A DNA stretch of 40,821 nt, from the NCBI GenBank assembly GCA_038562375.1, contig JBCFAY010000027.1, positions 1-40,821 on the forward strand. Direction: 5' to 3'. The first letter of the stretch is position 1. Each line of letters opens with the position of its first letter. Below are positions 29,993-37,635 of this stretch, one piece after another. The notes under the pieces are model-generated. The model made no database searches. It was not told where the DNA came from and saw only the letters and a program-made list of their open reading frames with translations. A program made the translations under genes and the position numbers. The DNA is from JBCFAY01 sp038562375. Its GTDB lineage: Bacteria > Bacillota > Clostridia > Christensenellales > CAG-138.

Positions 29993-30787
29993 ATGGGTCT
30001 GATCGAATACTGCGCTGGTCAGTCGTACCTGCACACAATGGATCCACGGGTGAAAATCCTGGCGCTTCTGTATTTTTCAATCGTCGTGTTCATCGTGAAA
30101 AACACCTATGTCGTGCTCGGGATGCTGCTGCTTTTCGTTTTGCTCTGGTCTTTGGCGCGCCTTCCGTGGGGGGGCCTGCTCAAATTCGCCAAGGTCGTCA
30201 GCGGAATTATGGGATTCATAGTGCTTTTACAGGTCATTTTCTATCCGGGCACGACGTATCTGCTCGGCCCGGTCCCGAGCAACATCTTCCTGATCGGCGG
30301 CATGGGCTTTAAGCTCGAGGGCTTGCTCTTCGGCATCCTCCTCGCGTTCCGGCTCATGGCGCTGATGGTGCTCATGCCGATGGTCATCATGACCACCGAG
30401 ATCCACCTGTTTTCGCTTGGCCTTGTAAAGCTCGGCCTTCCGTACAAGGTCGCGTATATGTCGAGCACGGCCTTGAACATGATCCCGACCTTCCAGGACG
30501 AGATCGGCGTGATCATGGACGCGCAGAAGATGCGCGGCATGAACGTGTTCGAGGAAGGCACGAAGATGCAAAAACTCAAGGCATATCCGGCGCTCGTGGT
30601 GCCGCTGGTCATCGGAGCGATGCGCAGGGCGCAGATGATGGGCGTCGCGATGGATACGCGCGCGTTCGGCGCGCACAAGACGCGCCATTATATCGATAGC
30701 ATCGGGATGACTACGGCGGATTGGATCACGGCCGTTATCGTGTTCCTGCTCGGCGCGGCGTTCCTTGCGCTGAATTTCATGCTATAA
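29993..30787 (+). CDS. ecfT: ECF transporter transmembrane subunit (EcfT)
   Basis: A 264-residue membrane protein starting MGLIEYCAGQSYLHTMDPRV behind GGGAGG. It has four to six hydrophobic segments (about 22-50, 68-85, 98-132, 243-262). The two cytoplasmic coupling motifs of EcfT are clear: DAQKMRG (176-182) and MRRAQMMGVAMDTRAFG (210-226). It couples ATP hydrolysis to the substrate-binding S component. It is followed directly by both ATPase genes, with a putative S component three genes later, so this is a dedicated group I-like ECF set inside the pathway operon. Confidence 0.93.
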   Translation: MGLIEYCAGQSYLHTMDPRVKILALLYFSIVVFIVKNTYVVLGMLLLFVLLWSLARLPWGGLLKFAKVVSGIMGFIVLLQVIFYPGTTYLLGPVPSNIFLIGGMGFKLEGLLFGILLAFRLMALMVLMPMVIMTTEIHLFSLGLVKLGLPYKVAYMSSTALNMIPTFQDEIGVIMDAQKMRGMNVFEEGTKMQKLKAYPALVVPLVIGAMRRAQMMGVAMDTRAFGAHKTRHYIDSIGMTTADWITAVIVFLLGAAFLALNFML

Positions 30788-30799
30788 GGGGTGGCGGCG

Positions 30800-31663
30800 A
30801 TGAGCGAAACGATTATTAAACTGGAAAACGTGTCCTATCGTTATCCGCGCACCAAGAAATGGGTGCTCAAGGAGATCGATCTCGAGATCCATAAAGGCGA
30901 ATTCATCGCGATCATGGGGGAGAACGGCGCGGGCAAGACGACGCTCTGCCAGTGCTTCAACAGCGTGATTCCAAACTTCCACGCGGGCAAGCTCCAGGGC
31001 AAGGTAACGGTGTTCGGCATCAATACGAAGGAATGCGCGGTATCGGATCTGTCGGACAAGGTCGGCATGGTGCTCGAGGATCCCGAGGCGCAGCTCTTTA
31101 CGACGATCATCCGCAACGAGGTCGCCTTCGGCGCCGAGAACATGAAGGTGCCTTTGGATGAGATCCGCAGGCGTATCGATTGGGCGCTCGACATCGTCGG
31201 CCTTTCCGAGTACATCAACTGCGAGCCGACCGCGCTTTCGGGCGGACAGAAGCAGCGCCTCGCGATCGCGACCAACCTTGCGATGATGCCCTCGGTGCTC
31301 GTGCTCGACGAGCCGACGTCCCAGCTCGATCCGGCCGGAACGCGAGACGTGTACGAGGTGATCCGCGAGCTTCGCGAACGCGAGGATATGACGATACTGA
31401 TCGCGACCCATAAGAGCGAGGAGATCGCAGAATTCGCCGACAAGGTGCTCGTGCTCAAGGAAGGCCGCGTCGCGGCGTTCGACGAGCCGCGCGTGATATT
31501 CAACGATGAAAAGCTGATGAAGGAATGCAGCATCCGGCCGCCGCAGGTATCGGAGCTTGCGAACTATATGCGCGAAAAGGGCGAGGATCTCGGATGCTGT
31601 CCCATCCTCATGGACGAGGCCTGCGACGGCGTCGAACGGTGGTTTAGGGGGGAACAGGCATGA
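30800..31663 (+). CDS. ecfA1: ECF transporter ATPase A
   Basis: A 287-residue ATPase from ATG 30800 (MSETIIKLENVSYRYPRTKK). Walker A is GENGAGKTT (40-48), the Q-loop lies in VLEDPEAQLF (91-100), the signature is ALSGGQKQR (145-153), Walker B is VLVLDEP (166-172) and the H-loop His is in ATHKSEE (H204). These are all complete. The EDPEAQLF loop is characteristic of ECF-type ATPases. Its end overlaps the next ATPase gene by ATGA (31660-31663), so the two are made together and should form the heterodimer that drives EcfT. Confidence 0.93.
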   Translation: MSETIIKLENVSYRYPRTKKWVLKEIDLEIHKGEFIAIMGENGAGKTTLCQCFNSVIPNFHAGKLQGKVTVFGINTKECAVSDLSDKVGMVLEDPEAQLFTTIIRNEVAFGAENMKVPLDEIRRRIDWALDIVGLSEYINCEPTALSGGQKQRLAIATNLAMMPSVLVLDEPTSQLDPAGTRDVYEVIRELREREDMTILIATHKSEEIAEFADKVLVLKEGRVAAFDEPRVIFNDEKLMKECSIRPPQVSELANYMREKGEDLGCCPILMDEACDGVERWFRGEQA

Positions 31664-32508
31664 AGGACAACGTCGTACTCAAGGTCGAAAACCTGAGCTA
31701 TACCTATAAGAACGGGCACGCGGCGCTCGAAAACATCAATATAGAGATCCGGGAGAACGAGTTTGTCGCGATCATCGGGCAGAACGGCGCCGGAAAATCC
31801 ACCCTGCTTAAGAATATCACGCGCCTTTTGCTCCCCACGTGCGGGGACATATACGTCAACGGCAAGAATACCAGGGATATGACCGTCGCGGGGGTTTCAA
31901 GGGAGATCGGCTTCGTGCTCCAGAACCCGGACCGCCAGCTCTTCGCGGATACGGTGTACGAGGAGATCGCCTACGGCCTTCGCAACGCGGGCTTTGGCGA
32001 GGAGGAGGTCAAAACGCGCATCGACGAAACGCTGGAGGCCGTAGGCCTTTCGGATAAGCGCGAGGAATTCCCGCCCGCCCTCAGCAAGGGCGACAGGGCA
32101 AAGGTCGTTATCGCGTCCGTCATCGCGATGCGGGCGCGGATCATCATACTCGACGAGCCGACCAGCGGGCAGGACTACCGCGGCTGCTACCAGATCATGA
32201 ACATTGCAAAGGAGCTTCACGCGAAGGGACATACGATCATTTTCGTAACGCACCATATGCCCCTGGTGGCCGAGTACGCGCAGAGGACCGTCGTCATGGC
32301 CAAAAAGCGCGTGCTCCTTGATGACACCGCGCGCAACGTGTTCAGCCAGCCGGAGATTTTGGCGACCACGAACATCAATCCTCCCCAGATCACGAGATTT
32401 GCGGCCAGGCTTGAGGGAAAGGTACCGATTTCCGGCACGATTCTGAACGTTTCGGAGCTTGGGGATACCCTGCTTTCGCTGCGCTCGAGCGCACAAAGCC
32501 GATCCTGA
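31660..32508 (+). CDS. ecfA2: ECF transporter ATPase A'
   Basis: A 282-residue ATPase starting MKDNVVLKVENLSYTYKNGH. Walker A is GQNGAGKST (40-48), the Q-loop is VLQNPDRQLF (86-95) and Walker B is IIILDEP (161-167), with H-loop His198 in VTHHMPL. The signature reads LSKGDRAKV (141-149) instead of LSGGQ, followed by SGQDYRG. This LSKGD...GQD form recurs in ECF A' proteins and is probably functional in the asymmetric dimer. Translation is coupled to the first ATPase. Confidence 0.92.
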   Translation: MKDNVVLKVENLSYTYKNGHAALENINIEIRENEFVAIIGQNGAGKSTLLKNITRLLLPTCGDIYVNGKNTRDMTVAGVSREIGFVLQNPDRQLFADTVYEEIAYGLRNAGFGEEEVKTRIDETLEAVGLSDKREEFPPALSKGDRAKVVIASVIAMRARIIILDEPTSGQDYRGCYQIMNIAKELHAKGHTIIFVTHHMPLVAEYAQRTVVMAKKRVLLDDTARNVFSQPEILATTNINPPQITRFAARLEGKVPISGTILNVSELGDTLLSLRSSAQSRS

Positions 32509-32581
32509 ACGGCATATTTCACAGGCGGTATAAAATTAACAACAGGGATTTTTCATTTTCCGGAGAATAAAAGGGGATGGC

Positions 32582-33355
32582 ATGAGGATAGACGCGCATG
32601 TGCATTGCACCGATCCCGCCGCGCTGCTGACGGGTATGCTCGACAAGCTCGGGCTCGACAAGGCGGTCGTGTGCTCCTCCGGCGTCGCGCGGGGGGAGAC
32701 GATCAAAACGCTCGAGGATGCCAAAGCGGCGATGGGCGGGATCGCAAGGGCGCAGTCCGCGGGCGGAGTGCGCTCCGTTTCACAGGTCAACCGCGCGCTC
32801 GCCGAGGTTGTAAACGGCAACGGCGAACGCTGTATCGGCTTTGCGAAGCTCGACCTGTTTTCGCCGACGCTCAGGCAGGACGCCGAGGAGGCGGTCTCGC
32901 TCGGATTTGCCGGTTTCGGCGAGATCATCGGCATTCACGGCAACGCCGATAAGGTTGACTCGGTCCTTTCGCTGGCGGACGATGCCGGGCTGCCGGTGTT
33001 CATCCATTGCGATTATCCCGTGGACGCCGCCGACCTCGGCGCTCTGTTTCAAATGATCCGGCGGTACGCCCGCGCGAAGGTCGTCGTTGGGCATATGGGC
33101 GGGGATTTTTATCTCGACGCGCTCGAACAGGCGGCGGGGCTCCAAAACGCGTATGTGGATACCTCGGAGGTCGTCAACCAGGTGGCGCTGCAGGTGGCCG
33201 CGAGCACCATGCCGGAACGCCTGCTCTACGCGTCGGATTTTCCGTTCGACTGCGCGGAATCGATGCTCTGCCGCATCGATTGCCTCGCCTTGGACGCCGC
33301 CGTCAAGGAGCGCGTAATGGGGCTGAACGCCCTCGAACTGCTCGATCTTTCATAA
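32582..33355 (+). CDS. Amidohydrolase-2 family TIM-barrel hydrolase (PF04909-like)
   Basis: A 257-residue protein starting MRIDAHVHCTDPAALLTGML. Metal and catalytic residues are in place: H6 and H8 (DAHVHC), H142 (FIHCD), H171 (VVGHMGG) and D219 (YASDFPF). The family includes ACMSD-type decarboxylases and lactone or amide hydrolases acting on small carboxylated rings. It lies between the ECF ATPases and the S component, preceded by AAAAGGGG. It likely hydrolyses or decarboxylates a ring-opened intermediate of the pathway. The exact reaction cannot be told from sequence. Confidence 0.88.
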   Translation: MRIDAHVHCTDPAALLTGMLDKLGLDKAVVCSSGVARGETIKTLEDAKAAMGGIARAQSAGGVRSVSQVNRALAEVVNGNGERCIGFAKLDLFSPTLRQDAEEAVSLGFAGFGEIIGIHGNADKVDSVLSLADDAGLPVFIHCDYPVDAADLGALFQMIRRYARAKVVVGHMGGDFYLDALEQAAGLQNAYVDTSEVVNQVALQVAASTMPERLLYASDFPFDCAESMLCRIDCLALDAAVKERVMGLNALELLDLS

Positions 33356-33407
33356 AGGTCGTCAAAGGTATTGACACATTATTGAAATACCGACAATCCA
33401 AGAATTT

Positions 33408-33436
33408 TTGACACGAAGGATCCGCGCATCTTTAAG
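33408..33436 (+). promoter_or_regulatory. Possible internal promoter before the S-component gene
   Basis: TTGACA (33408-33413) with a 17-base spacer and TTTAAG (33431-33436). A second TTGACA at 33371 lacks a partner -10. The leader to 33592 holds a perfect CGGGGC AAAC GCCCCG hairpin (33456-33471) and further GC-rich pairing. It could give extra expression of the transporter specificity subunit. Confidence 0.38.
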
Positions 33437-33592
33437 GCGCGTTTCCATACCGCGGCGGGGCAAACGCCCCGGGCGGAACCCGTGTGGATTTCTGTTTCCG
33501 TGCCGACAGCCATGCGCCGGAAAAAATCCAACGGTCCCGGACCTTGGGTAATCGCACGCCCGGAGGGCCAAACATGATTTAGGAGGTTTAGA

Positions 33593-34345
33593 ATGGGTAA
33601 GAAAAAAAATGCGTTCCTCGGCAACATCCATCCCGCAGTCATCTCGGTTTGGGCCGCAATCCTCGCCGCGTCGCACCTGATCCCGGGCTTCCCGATGCTG
33701 GGCACGGGCGGCAACTTCTCGGTCAGCTCCGCTCTCATTCCACTTGCCGGTATATTCTTCGGTCCGATCCCCGGCGCGCTGTGCGCGGCGATCGGCAATT
33801 TCATCGGCTATCTTATCGCGCCGTCGGGCGCCTGGCTCGGCATGGCGACGTTCCTGATCGGCACGGTCAACGCGCTCGCGGCCGGTCTTGTCAGCAGGGG
33901 CAAGTGGCCTTACGCGGCCGGTCTGATCGCGATCGGCACGATCCTGTGGTTCTCAAACCCGATCGGCCAGTCGGTTCCGCTCTTTGCGATCGTGTTCTAC
34001 GGCCTCGGCCTGATCGCCGTCATACTCGGCGGACTGGTTTCGAGGAAAGGGCTGATCGGCAAAAACGCATTTCTTAAGGCGGTCGCCATATTCCTGTGCG
34101 CGTTTGCAGGCCTTGTGACCGCCGCGAGCCTTGCGAACTTCGCGAGCCTCACCCTGCTCGAGCTGCCCGCCACAATCTGGACGGCTCTGGTATTCGTCTC
34201 TCCGTTCGAGAGGGCGATGTTCTCCCTCGGCGCTGTGATCATCGGCATTCCGCTTTTGGTCGGATTGCCGAAGATCGGCATTTTCGTCGGCCCCGAGGAT
34301 CCCAACGATATCGTCGATGACGATGTTATCGAAAAAGTAGAATAA
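33593..34345 (+). CDS. Putative ECF transporter substrate-binding (S) component
   Basis: A 250-residue membrane protein starting MGKKKNAFLGNIHPAVISVW behind AGGAGG. About six hydrophobic helices cover most of the length (20-34, 46-80, 85-103, 108-121, 128-150, 160-185, 195-232). The early Gly/Pro-rich membrane region (GGNFSVSSALIPLAGIFFGP, then IPGALCAAIGNFIGYLIAP) is typical of S components such as the ThiT/HmpT/QueT group. The tail is acidic. It is encoded downstream of T, A and A', which points to a dedicated importer. The substrate is unknown; the other operon enzymes suggest a pterin- or N-heterocycle-like compound. Confidence 0.78.
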   Translation: MGKKKNAFLGNIHPAVISVWAAILAASHLIPGFPMLGTGGNFSVSSALIPLAGIFFGPIPGALCAAIGNFIGYLIAPSGAWLGMATFLIGTVNALAAGLVSRGKWPYAAGLIAIGTILWFSNPIGQSVPLFAIVFYGLGLIAVILGGLVSRKGLIGKNAFLKAVAIFLCAFAGLVTAASLANFASLTLLELPATIWTALVFVSPFERAMFSLGAVIIGIPLLVGLPKIGIFVGPEDPNDIVDDDVIEKVE

Positions 34346-34388
34346 TTTTCCTTTACCCTTGGTTACACCAAAAACGGTGCATGGCTGG

Positions 34389-34417
34389 GTACCGGCGCGG
34401 CGAATCCGCGCCGGTAC
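34389..34417 (+). repeat. Perfect 12-bp hairpin in intergenic region
   Basis: GTACCGGCGCGG and CCGCGCCGGTAC form a perfect stem with a five-base CGAAT loop between the S-component gene and the 2Fe-2S gene. No T run follows, so it is more likely an mRNA-stabilising or processing element than a terminator. The rest of 34346-34485 shows no gene. Confidence 0.6.
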
Positions 34418-34485
34418 GGGCACGGTTACGATTTGAAACTACGCCGATCTTAAAGAGAATTATCACGAACTAGAGGCATAACGGT

Positions 34486-34800
34486 ATGCAAAGGGTAGAA
34501 CAACATCCGATCTTAAGCATCGAAGAGAGTCCCTGCTTTTATATCAGCGTCGACGGAAAGGATCTTTTGGCGCGGGAAGGGGAAACCATTGCGGCGACGC
34601 TCCTGGCGCACGGCATCCGCACGTTCCGCCGCACGGAAAAATACAACGAGCCCAGGGGGATGTTCTGCGGCATCGGTCAATGCACCGACTGCATCATGCA
34701 GGTCGACGGCAAGGCGAACGTAAAAACCTGCGTGACGCTCGTCAAACCCGGCATGGTTGTAAAAACGCAGCATGGCCGCGGGAACGGGGGAAATTCATGA
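34486..34800 (+). CDS. 2Fe-2S subunit of an amine dehydrogenase (HcnA-like)
   Basis: A 104-residue ferredoxin-like protein starting MQRVEQHPILSIEESPCFYI. Cluster ligands are C61, C66, C69 and C82 (MFCGIGQCTDCIMQVDG and KTCVT). The R-T-F-R-R-T-E-K-Y-N-E-P-R-G-M-F-C pattern is the signature of the small 2Fe-2S chain of hydrogen-cyanide-synthase-like and hydroxyproline/sarcosine dehydrogenase complexes. Its stop overlaps the start of the flavoprotein gene by ATGA, so the two chains are made in step. Confidence 0.9.
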   Translation: MQRVEQHPILSIEESPCFYISVDGKDLLAREGETIAATLLAHGIRTFRRTEKYNEPRGMFCGIGQCTDCIMQVDGKANVKTCVTLVKPGMVVKTQHGRGNGGNS

Positions 34801-35879
34801 TCGAATACGACGTCATCATCGTGGGCGCGGGGCCCGCGGGCCTCGGCGCGGCGATCGAGGCCGCGCGCGCGGGCGCGAGGCCCCTGCTCCTCGACGAGAA
34901 CGATAAGCCGGGCGGACAGCTCTTTAAACAGATCCACAAATTCTTCGGCTCGAAGGAACATTACGCGGGGATGCGCGGCTTCGCCATCGGGCAGATGCTC
35001 CTCGGCGAGGCGCAGGAGCTCGGCGTGGAATTCAGGAACAACACAAAGGTTTGGGCGATTTTTCCGGATCTCAGCGTTTCTGCGACCGACGGCGAGATCA
35101 GCGTGCGCTATAAGGCGAAAAAGGTGATCCTTGCGACCGGCGCTTCGGAGAACGCCTTGAGCTTTCCCGGCTGCACGCTCCCGGGCGTGATCACCGCCGG
35201 GGCGGCCCAGACCATGGTCAACGTGCACAACGTGCTCCCGGGGAAACAGATCGCCGTCGTGGGCTCGGGCAACGTGGGGCTGATCGTCAGCTATCAGCTG
35301 ATGCAGGCGGGAGCCCGGATCCCCATGATACTCGAGGCGCTGCCCGCTGTCGGCGGCTACGCCGTGCACGCCGCGAAGGTCCGGCGCGCAGGCGTTCCGA
35401 TACTGACCGGCCACACCGTCATGCGCGGGATCGGAACCGAAGCGCTCGAGGCGATCGAGATCGTTCGCCTGGACGAGCGCCTGTGCCCCGTTCCCGGCAC
35501 AGCGAGAATCGTCCCGTGCGATACGCTGTGCATCGCCGTCGGGCTGTCCCCGAGGGTGGAGCTCGCGTGCGTGAGCAAATGCGAAATGGCCTACGCCGCG
35601 CCGCTCGGAGGGATGCTGCCCCGGCATAACCGCGATATGGAGACGAGCCACGAGGATATCCTGGTTGCGGGCGATCTCGCCGGGGTGGAAGAAGCGAGCA
35701 CCGCGCTCGACGAGGGAAGGCTTGCGGGCATCCGCGCAGCCTACCGGCTCGGGTGCTTGAGCGAATCCGAATACGCGCTTGCGCAGGCGCGGATCCAGGC
35801 GCGGCTCGACGCGCTGCGGCAGGGCGCGCACGGCGAGGCGCGAAGCCTTGCAAAACAACGCATTTGGCAAAGGGGATGA
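34797..35879 (+). CDS. NAD(P)/FAD-dependent subunit of an amine dehydrogenase (HcnB-like)
   Basis: A 360-residue flavoprotein from ATG 34797 (MIEYDVIIVGAGPAGLGAAI). FAD motif GAGPAG is at 10-15, the ATG motif (ILATGASENA) at 111-120 and the second dinucleotide motif VVGSGNVG at 154-161. KPGGQLFKQIHKFFGS and the C-terminal DILVAGDLAGVEEASTALDE are typical of the HcnB/OoxA alpha chain. In relatives a BFD-like 2Fe-2S domain is fused at the C-terminus; here that domain is a separate gene at 35886. It should pass electrons from the DadA-like subunit (28851-29981) to an acceptor. Confidence 0.9.
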   Translation: MIEYDVIIVGAGPAGLGAAIEAARAGARPLLLDENDKPGGQLFKQIHKFFGSKEHYAGMRGFAIGQMLLGEAQELGVEFRNNTKVWAIFPDLSVSATDGEISVRYKAKKVILATGASENALSFPGCTLPGVITAGAAQTMVNVHNVLPGKQIAVVGSGNVGLIVSYQLMQAGARIPMILEALPAVGGYAVHAAKVRRAGVPILTGHTVMRGIGTEALEAIEIVRLDERLCPVPGTARIVPCDTLCIAVGLSPRVELACVSKCEMAYAAPLGGMLPRHNRDMETSHEDILVAGDLAGVEEASTALDEGRLAGIRAAYRLGCLSESEYALAQARIQARLDALRQGAHGEARSLAKQRIWQRG

Positions 35880-35885
35880 TTTTCG

Positions 35886-36167
35886 ATGGAACGTGAAATT
35901 GTCTGCAGGTGCGAAGAGGTTACCAAAGAGGAGATCATGGACGCCATCCGTAGCGGCGACGCGTCTTTGGACGCGATCAAAAAGCGCACGCGCGCGGGGA
36001 TGGGCTTCTGCCAGGGAAGAACCTGCAAGCGGCTGATCGCGCGCATGCTCAGCGCCTATTACTCTATGCCGATGGACGCGTTCTTGCCCGGAAGCGTGCG
36101 CATACCGGTCGTTCCGCTGAGCCTCGGGCTGATCGCCGCCACCGTCGACGGGCAGGAAGACGATTGA
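35886..36167 (+). CDS. BFD-like [2Fe-2S] protein
   Basis: A 93-residue protein starting MEREIVCRCEEVTKEEIMDA. The BFD-type cluster ligands are C7, C9, C42 and C47 (VCRCEEV and GFCQGRTCKRL). In HcnB/OoxA-type enzymes this domain sits at the end of the flavoprotein; here it is split off seven bases after it. The tail (SVRIPVVPLSLGLIA) matches the region that contacts the partner flavoprotein in relatives. It completes a four-gene amine dehydrogenase. Confidence 0.9.
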   Translation: MEREIVCRCEEVTKEEIMDAIRSGDASLDAIKKRTRAGMGFCQGRTCKRLIARMLSAYYSMPMDAFLPGSVRIPVVPLSLGLIAATVDGQEDD

Positions 36168-36196
36168 TCCGCCGCCAATTGTAAGGAGGAGAAGCG

Positions 36197-37537
36197 ATGA
36201 TACTGATCAAGAATGCACGGTATCTGATCAAGAGCGCCGACAAGGTGCTCGAGAATGTTGATTTGCTGATCGACGGGAACCGGATCGCTAAGATCGGGTA
36301 CGACCTCTCGGGTCTCTGCCATTCCAAGGCGATCGACGCCACGGGTAAAATCGTATGCCCGGGCTTTGTCAATATGCACACGCACCTGTACCAGAACATG
36401 CTCAAGGGCGTCCGCGAGGATCTTCTGCTCAAGCCCTGGTGCGAAGAGGTGACGTTCCCGTTCTCCGGCGTCATAAGGAAGTACGCGCACGAAAGCAAGA
36501 ACTTCGACCTCGCGTACTATTACGGCATGCTCGGCGCGATCGAACAGATCCACTGCGGCATCACGACGTTCGTCGATATGGACATCATCTACGACGCCCT
36601 GTTCGATTCGTGGCGGGATTTGGGCGTGCGCGCCGTCGGCGCGATACAGGCGGTGAACCGCTGGGTACCCAAGGCGCTGATGGTCGACGACGAGGTGCGA
36701 AAGCGCGATATTCAAAAAACAATCGATCGATGGCACGACAACGGCATCCTCAAGGTCGCGATCGCGCCCTCCACGCCGTTTGCCTGCACGCCGGAGTTCC
36801 TCAACTGGCTCAAGGACCTTTCCGTCGAAAGGGGGCTGAACCTCTTCAGCCACGTATCGGAAAACCTATGGGAGGTCGAGCAGTCCCGCAGGGACTGCGG
36901 GATGACGCCGCTTGAATATCTCGAAAGCATCGGTTTTTTGAGCGTCCCGATGTGCGCGGTGCACGGCGTGCACTTTACGCCCGCGGAGATCGAGCTCGCG
37001 AAGAGGCGCGGCGTATCGGTCTGCTACAACCCCAAGAGCAACTCTAAGCTCGCCAGCGGCATCGCGCCGATCGTGGAATACCTCCAAAACGGGATACCGG
37101 TCGTATTGGCGACGGACGGCGCGGCCTCCAACGATCTTTTGGATATGTTCGAGGATATGCGCACGGGCCTGATGCTGCAAAAGCTAAAGTATATGGATCC
37201 CGCCTGCATGGGCGCGCGGGAGATTTTCAGGATGGCGACGCAGTCGGGCGCCGAGCTTCTCGGCCTGGACGCGGGCGTGCTCGAGGAGGGTAAGCTCGCG
37301 GACATCATACTGCTCGACACCGAAAAGGCGCACTTCGGCCCGGTTCACGATGTGATACAGAACCTCGTCTACTGCGGCAAGGAAAACGACGTCGTTGCCT
37401 CGATCATCAACGGGCGCATCGTCATGGAGGACGGCGTCATCGTTTCGGTCGACGAGAAGACCGCCGTCGCGAACGCGACGGAGCTTGCTTGCTTGCGCTG
37501 CCGGGAGGCGTATGAAAAGCTCAGCGCGGAATTCTAG
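36197..37537 (+). CDS. Metal-dependent amidohydrolase, deaminase-like (AtzB/guanine deaminase group)
   Basis: A 446-residue amidohydrolase-superfamily enzyme starting MILIKNARYLIKSADKVLEN behind AAGGAGGAG. Metal ligands are H61 and H63 (NMHTHLYQ), H219 (FSHVSEN), H256 (CAVHGVHF) and D307 (LATDGAASND), with Glu222 as acid-base candidate. The N- and C-terminal beta domain (DLLIDGNRIAKIG, LADIILLDTEKAHFG) is standard. Relatives deaminate or dechlorinate aminated heterocycles (guanine, hydroxyatrazine, 8-oxoguanine, pterins). A deaminase of a heterocycle hydroxylated by the molybdenum enzyme would fit the operon. Substrate is inferred only by context. Confidence 0.9.
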   Translation: MILIKNARYLIKSADKVLENVDLLIDGNRIAKIGYDLSGLCHSKAIDATGKIVCPGFVNMHTHLYQNMLKGVREDLLLKPWCEEVTFPFSGVIRKYAHESKNFDLAYYYGMLGAIEQIHCGITTFVDMDIIYDALFDSWRDLGVRAVGAIQAVNRWVPKALMVDDEVRKRDIQKTIDRWHDNGILKVAIAPSTPFACTPEFLNWLKDLSVERGLNLFSHVSENLWEVEQSRRDCGMTPLEYLESIGFLSVPMCAVHGVHFTPAEIELAKRRGVSVCYNPKSNSKLASGIAPIVEYLQNGIPVVLATDGAASNDLLDMFEDMRTGLMLQKLKYMDPACMGAREIFRMATQSGAELLGLDAGVLEEGKLADIILLDTEKAHFGPVHDVIQNLVYCGKENDVVASIINGRIVMEDGVIVSVDEKTAVANATELACLRCREAYEKLSAEF

Positions 37538-37635
37538 GAGGGCCATGACGCGCCCGGCGGGGAGAAACTGATTCAGGGATCGGTACGGCGCGAACGCTGG
37601 AAACGAACTTATATCGAAAGGACGGACCGACCGAC

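Noticed and set aside
31660..32508. Altered ABC signature LSKGD as a possible defect of the second ATPase
   Set aside because: The LSKGD...GQD form recurs in ECF A' proteins, and all other ATPase motifs are intact.
33371..33592. Known riboswitch before the S-component gene
   Set aside because: The leader has GC-rich hairpins but I could not match the THF, TPP, preQ1, Moco or cobalamin cores; kept only as an unassigned leader.
34389..34417. Strong hairpin taken as an intrinsic terminator
   Set aside because: No T run follows, and the next genes would then lack a visible promoter.
34677..35870. 397-codon minus-strand frame opposite the HcnB-like gene
   Set aside because: Shadow of a well-supported flavoprotein gene; no family pattern and no ribosome site.
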